A DNA stretch of 8,467 bases from Prevotellaceae bacterium (GTDB lineage: Bacteria > Bacteroidota > Bacteroidia > Bacteroidales > UBA932): NCBI GenBank assembly GCA_031258915.1, contig JAIRMD010000025.1:1-8467 (forward strand). The letters run 5' to 3'. Each line of letters opens with the position of its first letter. The first letter of the stretch is position 1. Below the pieces are notes generated by a model. The model had not been told where the DNA came from. It searched no databases and saw only the letters and a list, made by a program, of their open reading frames with translations. The position numbers and the translations under genes are program-made. This document shows, piece after piece, positions 6,202 through 8,467 of this stretch.

Positions 6202-6963
6202 TCAGCTCCTCAGCAAGAATTGTAGGTTGTCCGTTGGCTGTAGCTCCAGCGGGGCTTGCCCGGCTTTGAATACGCGCATGGGGCGCTTGCCGTGCAGCTT
6301 CAGCTCGCCGCCTGTCAGGGTCAGCATGCAGGCTTCGCGCAGCCCAACCACGTGGCGGTGGGGGTTGGCGGCGATGTACTCCTGCAGGCGTTGCTCGCGC
6401 GTTTCGCCGGCGTGCCCTGCGGGGTTGGCGTCGAGGTAGTGCGGGTTAATCTGGAAGGGGATGAGGTTGAACGCCGAAAAGTTCTCCGGCTCCACAATGG
6501 GCATATCGTTGGTGGTGCAGATGGTGGGGCAGGCGAGGTTGCTCCCCGCGCTCCATCCGACGTAAGGTACGCCGCCATGCACCTTACAGCGAACGGCTTC
6601 CGTTAGCTGTAAGCCCTGAATGCTTTTGAGCAGGTGAAAGGTGTTGCCGCCGCCCACCACAATTGCCTGCGCGTCGTGCACGGCTCGCTGCGCGTCGTGC
6701 GCATGGTGTATGCTCTCCACCTCTACGCCAAGCGGCAGCAATTTTTCCAGCACTTTGCGCTCATACTCGTCGTAGGAGAACGTGACGGCGGCAAAGGGAA
6801 AGAACAGCGCTTTGCTCACGCCGTATTTTTTCAAAAATCCGGCAATATCCTGCCTGCAGTATTCGAGGTATCCCTCGCCCGCGTTGGTTGAGTTGCTTAC
6901 GAGCAGCAGCTTTAGCCCGCCGTACTCGCCCGATGCTTTGCTATGCATTTTGCTACTTTTCAT
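6202..6963 (-). CDS. pepE: Peptidase E, alpha-aspartyl dipeptidase (family S51)
   Basis: A 253-residue cytoplasmic serine peptidase of family S51 that removes amino-terminal aspartate from Asp-Xaa dipeptides. The nucleophile elbow is GWSAGSN with Ser138, followed by Asp153 in TTNDMPI and His175 in INPHY. The spacings of 15 and 37 residues equal those of the Salmonella triad Ser120-Asp135-His157, so the enzyme should be active. Other family blocks are LLLVSNST (19-26), FPFAAVT (55-61), VVGGGNTF (102-109) and GETREQRLQEY. Compared with E. coli PepE (229 residues, starting at the LLLLSNST block) there is an extra, Lys/Ser-rich amino end of about 17 residues. The Met at residue 6 (6948) is an alternative start, but no Met lies nearer the domain. 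It begins 6 bases after korB stops, so it is probably translated from the same message. Confidence 0.93.
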   Translation of the reverse strand: MKSSKMHSKASGEYGGLKLLLVSNSTNAGEGYLEYCRQDIAGFLKKYGVSKALFFPFAAVTFSYDEYERKVLEKLLPLGVEVESIHHAHDAQRAVHDAQAIVVGGGNTFHLLKSIQGLQLTEAVRCKVHGGVPYVGWSAGSNLACPTICTTNDMPIVEPENFSAFNLIPFQINPHYLDANPAGHAGETREQRLQEYIAANPHRHVVGLREACMLTLTGGELKLHGKRPMRVFKAGQAPLELQPTDNLQFLLRS

Positions 6964-6969
6964 GATGTT

Positions 6970-7980
6970 TTACGCGCTCCATGTTTCGCCGCTATGCAGC
7001 AGGTCGTCTACGCTGTTGATGGTGCGCTTTTCCGCCACCTGCTCTACCTGCTCGTGCACCCGCCGGTCGTAGGTATCGCTTTTTACGGCGCGGATAACGC
7101 CGAGCGCCACGGGAAGGTGGGGGGCTTTCATAGCGGCCAGCAGCGCGTGTATGCCCGAATCGCTTTCGTGGGCATCGTGCACCAGCACATCCTTTTCGGT
7201 AGCGCCGTTTTTGCTCAGCTGCACAGCCTTTAGCTTCATGCCGTCGAGCACAATGCCCTTGTCGCGGTTTTTTCCGAAAATCATCGGCTCGCCATGCTTG
7301 AGCGTAATGGTTTTGTCCTCGCGCACGTCCTTTGTGGCAAACTCGCTGTGCGCACCGTCGTTGAATATCACGCAGTTTTGCAGCACCTCCACCACCGAGC
7401 AGCCTGCGTGAAGCGCAGCGGCTTTCAAGCACTCGGCGCTCAGCTTGAGCTCCACGTCAAGCGAGCGGGCAAAAAAGGTTCCGCCTGCGCCGATGACCAG
7501 CTCGCCCGGGTTGAACGGGCGCTCCACCGTGCCAAACGGCGATGTTTTGGTCACCAGCCCCAGCTTCGAGGTAGGCGAGTACTGCCCTTTGGTGAGGCCG
7601 TAGATTTCGTTGTTGAACAGCAGCATGTTGATGTCAACGTTGCGGCGGATGGCGTGGATAAAGTGGTTGCCGCCAATGGCCAGCGCGTCGCCGTCGCCGG
7701 TGATTTGCCACACGCTAAGGCTGGGGTTGGCCACCTTCACGCCGGTTGAGATGGCCGTAGCGCGGCCGTGAATGGCATGCATGCCAAAGGTATTCATGTA
7801 GTACGGAAAGCGCGACGAGCACCCTATGCCGGAAATGAATACAAAATTCTCCTTAGGCGTATTCAACGCCTCTGCTATCTCCGGCAGCGTCCGCTGTACC
7901 GAGGCAAGTATTGCGTGGTCGCCGCAGCCCGGGCACCAGCGCACCTCCTGATCGCTCTTAAAATCCTGTGCAGTGTACAT
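6970..7980 (-). CDS. korB: 2-oxoacid:ferredoxin oxidoreductase, beta subunit (KorB type)
   Basis: A 336-residue thiamine-diphosphate subunit, the usual length for KorB, of an enzyme that decarboxylates a 2-oxoacid (probably 2-oxoglutarate) to the acyl-CoA while reducing ferredoxin. Iron-sulfur ligands are visible: Cys16 and Cys19 in WCPGCGDH, Cys54 in GIGCSSRFPYY, and Cys203 in LQNCVIFNDG. The diphosphate/Mg site is GDGDALAIGGNH (95-106) with NNEIYGLTKGQ (123-133). The start MYTAQDFKSDQEVRWCPGCG is standard. The partner alpha (alpha-gamma) subunit normally lies just upstream in Bacteroidota; here that position holds about 340 bases without a clear gene and then an IS630 end. The complex would need a korA encoded elsewhere. 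Substrate assignment to 2-oxoglutarate rather than pyruvate or another 2-oxoacid is by resemblance only. pepE follows directly. Confidence 0.92.
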   Translation of the reverse strand: MYTAQDFKSDQEVRWCPGCGDHAILASVQRTLPEIAEALNTPKENFVFISGIGCSSRFPYYMNTFGMHAIHGRATAISTGVKVANPSLSVWQITGDGDALAIGGNHFIHAIRRNVDINMLLFNNEIYGLTKGQYSPTSKLGLVTKTSPFGTVERPFNPGELVIGAGGTFFARSLDVELKLSAECLKAAALHAGCSVVEVLQNCVIFNDGAHSEFATKDVREDKTITLKHGEPMIFGKNRDKGIVLDGMKLKAVQLSKNGATEKDVLVHDAHESDSGIHALLAAMKAPHLPVALGVIRAVKSDTYDRRVHEQVEQVAEKRTINSVDDLLHSGETWSA

Positions 7981-8016
7981 TTATTCTACAAATAAAAAAT
8001 TTTATGGTACGGTACT

Positions 8017-8050
8017 GTAAAAATACTTTCGGGTGGCGACGTAAAAATAT
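8017..8050. repeat. Direct repeat GTAAAAATA upstream of korB
   Basis: GTAAAAATAC (8017-8026) and GTAAAAATAT (8041-8050) recur with a 24-base period, and a degenerate third copy, GTAAATATTT, is at 8057-8066. They lie 37 to 86 bases upstream of the korB start, where an operator or promoter-proximal site would be. AT-rich sequence makes chance similarity easy. Confidence 0.35.
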
Positions 8051-8079
8051 GTTGCTGTAAATATTTGGCAATCAATGAA

Positions 8080-8087
8080 TAAATTTG
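8080..8087 (+). promoter_or_regulatory. Possible -7 box ahead of a 37-residue ORF
   Basis: TAAATTTG matches TAnnTTTG and ends 10 bases before the ATG at 8098. No TTTG is at the proper -33 distance; the nearest, at 8064-8067, is only 12 bases away. Short matches are common in AT-rich DNA. Confidence 0.3.
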
Positions 8088-8097
8088 TATTTTGTCC

Positions 8098-8211
8098 ATG
8101 AAAATTAAAATTACATTGCCCCGATTGCCAGCGCACAAAGATAAAGAAAAATGGCAGAAAATCATGCGGGAAGAAAATTATTTGTGCAAAAAAGGTAGAC
8201 AGCAGGTATAG
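8098..8211 (+). CDS. Possible small basic protein, 37 residues
   Basis: An ATG-started frame of 37 codons ending in TAG. The product is strongly basic (8 Lys and 3 Arg against 4 acidic residues), beginning MKIKITLPRLP, with a likely helix KEKWQKIMREEN and one Cys. I do not recognise it. A -7 box just upstream favours expression. The same frame stays open 27 codons beyond the TAG, and another frame downstream (about 8219-8317) is also open, so this could be the front of a decayed gene cut short near the IS630 element. From 7981 to the transposase stop at 8317 no other gene is seen, including no remnant of korA. Confidence 0.35.
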   Translation: MKIKITLPRLPAHKDKEKWQKIMREENYLCKKGRQQV

Positions 8212-8317
8212 AGGGGAATAGCTGTCAACTGCGGCATCGTATCCGCAGGGCGCTCCGTATTATCCAGAAGTAGCTCAGATTGCCGTACCAATTGATAAAA
8301 AAAATACTACTGTATAG

Positions 8318-8467
8318 TTAATCGTCAAATGACGGGTATAGTTTTTTTAATTTTACCCTTGCATCGGCAGTTGTGAATTGCCAATTTATTTTTGCATATT
8401 GGTTGTTTCTACATTCCTGCCATGCGGCCACTTCACGCTTCATCTCTTCCATCGTTGCGATATTTCG
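8318..8467 (-). mobile_element. IS630-family transposase, carboxyl-terminal end only
   Basis: The reverse strand enters from the right edge in frame and gives 49 residues before TAA. The stretch MKREVAAWQECRNN followed by KINWQFTTADARVKLKKLYP is the characteristic carboxyl end of IS630-type DDE transposases. The catalytic DDE residues and the rest of the gene lie beyond the window, so whether the element is intact is unknown. The nearer IS end should be a short distance to the left of 8318, close to TACTGTATAG (8308-8317), but without the far end the terminal inverted repeat and TA target duplication cannot be placed. The element's orientation puts its 3' end facing korB. Confidence 0.88.

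Noticed and set aside
7294..7749. 151-codon open frame antisense to korB
   Set aside because: It lies entirely opposite korB's cofactor-binding region and has no family features.
8212..8280. Minus-strand open frame between the IS630 end and korB, as a korA remnant
   Set aside because: It has no plausible start and shows none of the motifs of a KorA carboxyl end.
8005..8290. 8-bp inverted match TGGTACGG/CCGTACCA as ends of a miniature transposable element
   Set aside because: An 8-bp match is expected about once by chance in 300 bases, and no matching target duplication is visible.

Overview
The window looks like chromosomal DNA from a member of the Bacteroidota, probably an anaerobe. Three things point there. 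The proteins have Bacteroidota-type features: an HtpG with the GVTTENIFP amino end, a QueA-family protein with an NNTK motif, and a ferredoxin-dependent 2-oxoacid oxidoreductase beta subunit. Starts lack Shine-Dalgarno sequences. Several genes are preceded by the phylum's -7 box, TAnnTTTG. This assignment is inference from family resemblance; no ribosomal RNA or other taxonomic marker is present.

Left part (1-3195): a QueA-family protein runs off the left edge on the minus strand. It is divergent from a two-gene ABC exporter of the NatA/NatB type on the plus strand. The two transcription units start from back-to-back -7 boxes about 10 to 20 bases from their start codons.

Middle (3203-6097): htpG (Hsp90 chaperone) is on the minus strand, tail-to-tail with the ABC permease and only 7 bases from it. 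Its upstream region carries a repeated TGACA element overlapping the likely promoter. Next comes a small AT-rich plus-strand cassette of two short genes, DUF4160 then DUF2442, with its own textbook Bacteroidota promoter. The cassette is about 40% GC over 5581-6060, against about 58% in four sampled 60-base lines of htpG.

Right part (6202-8467, minus strand): korB, the thiamine-diphosphate beta subunit of a 2-oxoacid:ferredoxin oxidoreductase, is followed after 6 bases by pepE, an aspartyl dipeptidase with a complete Ser-Asp-His triad. The alpha subunit expected next to korB is absent. Upstream of korB there are only about 340 bases holding a possible 37-residue ORF and AT-rich repeats, then the carboxyl end of an IS630-family transposase running off the right edge.

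Most genes are recognisable housekeeping or common families. No clearly new multi-gene system is visible. The parts most worth a second look are the DUF4160/DUF2442 pair, the IS-adjacent korB that lacks korA, and the Cys-rich QueA-like protein.
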